In this document: piece after piece, positions 8,699-8,871 of the stretch
Numbering within the stretch: position 1 is the stretch's first letter
How the letters are laid out: each line of letters begins with the position of its first letter
The notes under the pieces: generated by a model
Told to the model about the DNA's origin: nothing
The model's input: only the letters and a program-made list of their open reading frames with translations
Database searches by the model: none
Origin: Candidatus Babelota bacterium
GTDB taxonomy: Bacteria > JAGOBX01
Assembly: GCA_017999075.1 (NCBI GenBank)
Contig: JAGOBX010000121.1
Location: 1-8,871 of the forward strand
DNA: 8,871 nucleotides
Direction: 5' to 3'
Program-made: the position numbers and the translations under genes

Positions 8699-8871
8699 TT
8701 ATCGTATTTTTTTTACCGAATTAATATTATTTTCGAATATTATAATTTTATTATCATATACATTAATAAAATCATAGTCGCCATCATTGTTATAATCAAT
8801 AAAAAAAGATTGGTAAGTTATTGAATTTGTATTTAATATTTCATTTTCAACTTTATCAGATGCGAATTCAA
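8699..8871 (-). CDS. C-terminal fragment of a VCBS/FG-GAP-like repeat protein, 5' part beyond the window
   Basis: Read leftwards from 8869, an open frame of 56 codons ends at TAA (8701-8699). The tail contains FFIDYNNDGDYDFINVYDNK followed by IIIFENN. The DYNNDGDYD segment is the Asp/Asn-rich calcium-binding loop (DxNxDGxxD) seen in FG-GAP/VCBS repeats, and the following hydrophobic strand, turn and strand ending in NN fit the rest of one repeat blade. The last six residues are SVKKIR. Such repeats usually stack into beta-propellers in exported or surface proteins, so this is probably the final blade of a longer extracellular or periplasmic protein; location and function are inferred. The other two minus-strand frames hit stops early in this stretch, and the overlapping plus-strand frame gives only an I/Y/N/K-rich string. 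Dockerin or EF-hand-like loops are the main alternatives. Confidence 0.6.
   Translation of the reverse strand, partial: EFASDKVENEILNTNSITYQSFFIDYNNDGDYDFINVYDNKIIIFENNINSVKKIR

Noticed and set aside
8615-8824. Plus-strand open frame rich in I, Y, N and K, 69 codons
   Set aside because: Its composition is what random AT-rich DNA gives, and it overlaps the better-supported minus-strand repeat-protein end and its hairpin.

Overview
The window is very AT-rich (roughly 30% G+C by eye, with A/T runs in every gap) and uses the standard code with TGA as a stop. Two lipoproteins with lipobox signal peptides, one of the outer-membrane LpoB family, point to a bacterium with an outer membrane. I cannot name the phylum from sequence alone. 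AT-rich didermic lineages such as spirochaetes, Elusimicrobiota-like or PVC-like bacteria are all possible.

Layout: (1) 1-732, minus strand: the first 244 residues of enolase; the C-terminal half lies beyond the left edge. (2) 733-969: a 237-base divergent promoter region shared by enolase and the next gene. (3) 970-6561, plus strand: one giant gene of 1863 codons encoding a single-chain biotin-dependent acyl-CoA carboxylase. It carries biotin carboxylase, biotin carrier, a long central spacer and both halves of the carboxyltransferase on one polypeptide. This is the layout of eukaryotic acetyl-CoA carboxylase, not of the usual bacterial AccA/B/C/D subunits. (4) 6562-6647: a short convergent gap. 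(5) 8527-6648, minus strand: a two-gene operon of lipoproteins, an LpoB-like protein followed by a TPR lipoprotein resembling COG3014, overlapping by 7 bases. (6) 8528-8698: an intergenic stretch with an inverted repeat. (7) 8699-8871, minus strand: the last 56 codons of a gene whose product ends in a calcium-loop (VCBS/FG-GAP-like) repeat.

How the genes relate: enolase and the carboxylase face away from each other and both act in central carbon metabolism (PEP formation and malonyl-CoA or related acyl-CoA carboxylation), but no shared regulator is visible. The LpoB/TPR pair looks like a co-translated cell-envelope module, and the truncated neighbour also looks like an exported or surface protein. 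The most notable object is the giant carboxylase. It belongs to a recognisable family of fused bacterial carboxylases, but its long central domain and eukaryote-like motifs make its substrate, origin and quaternary structure worth examining.
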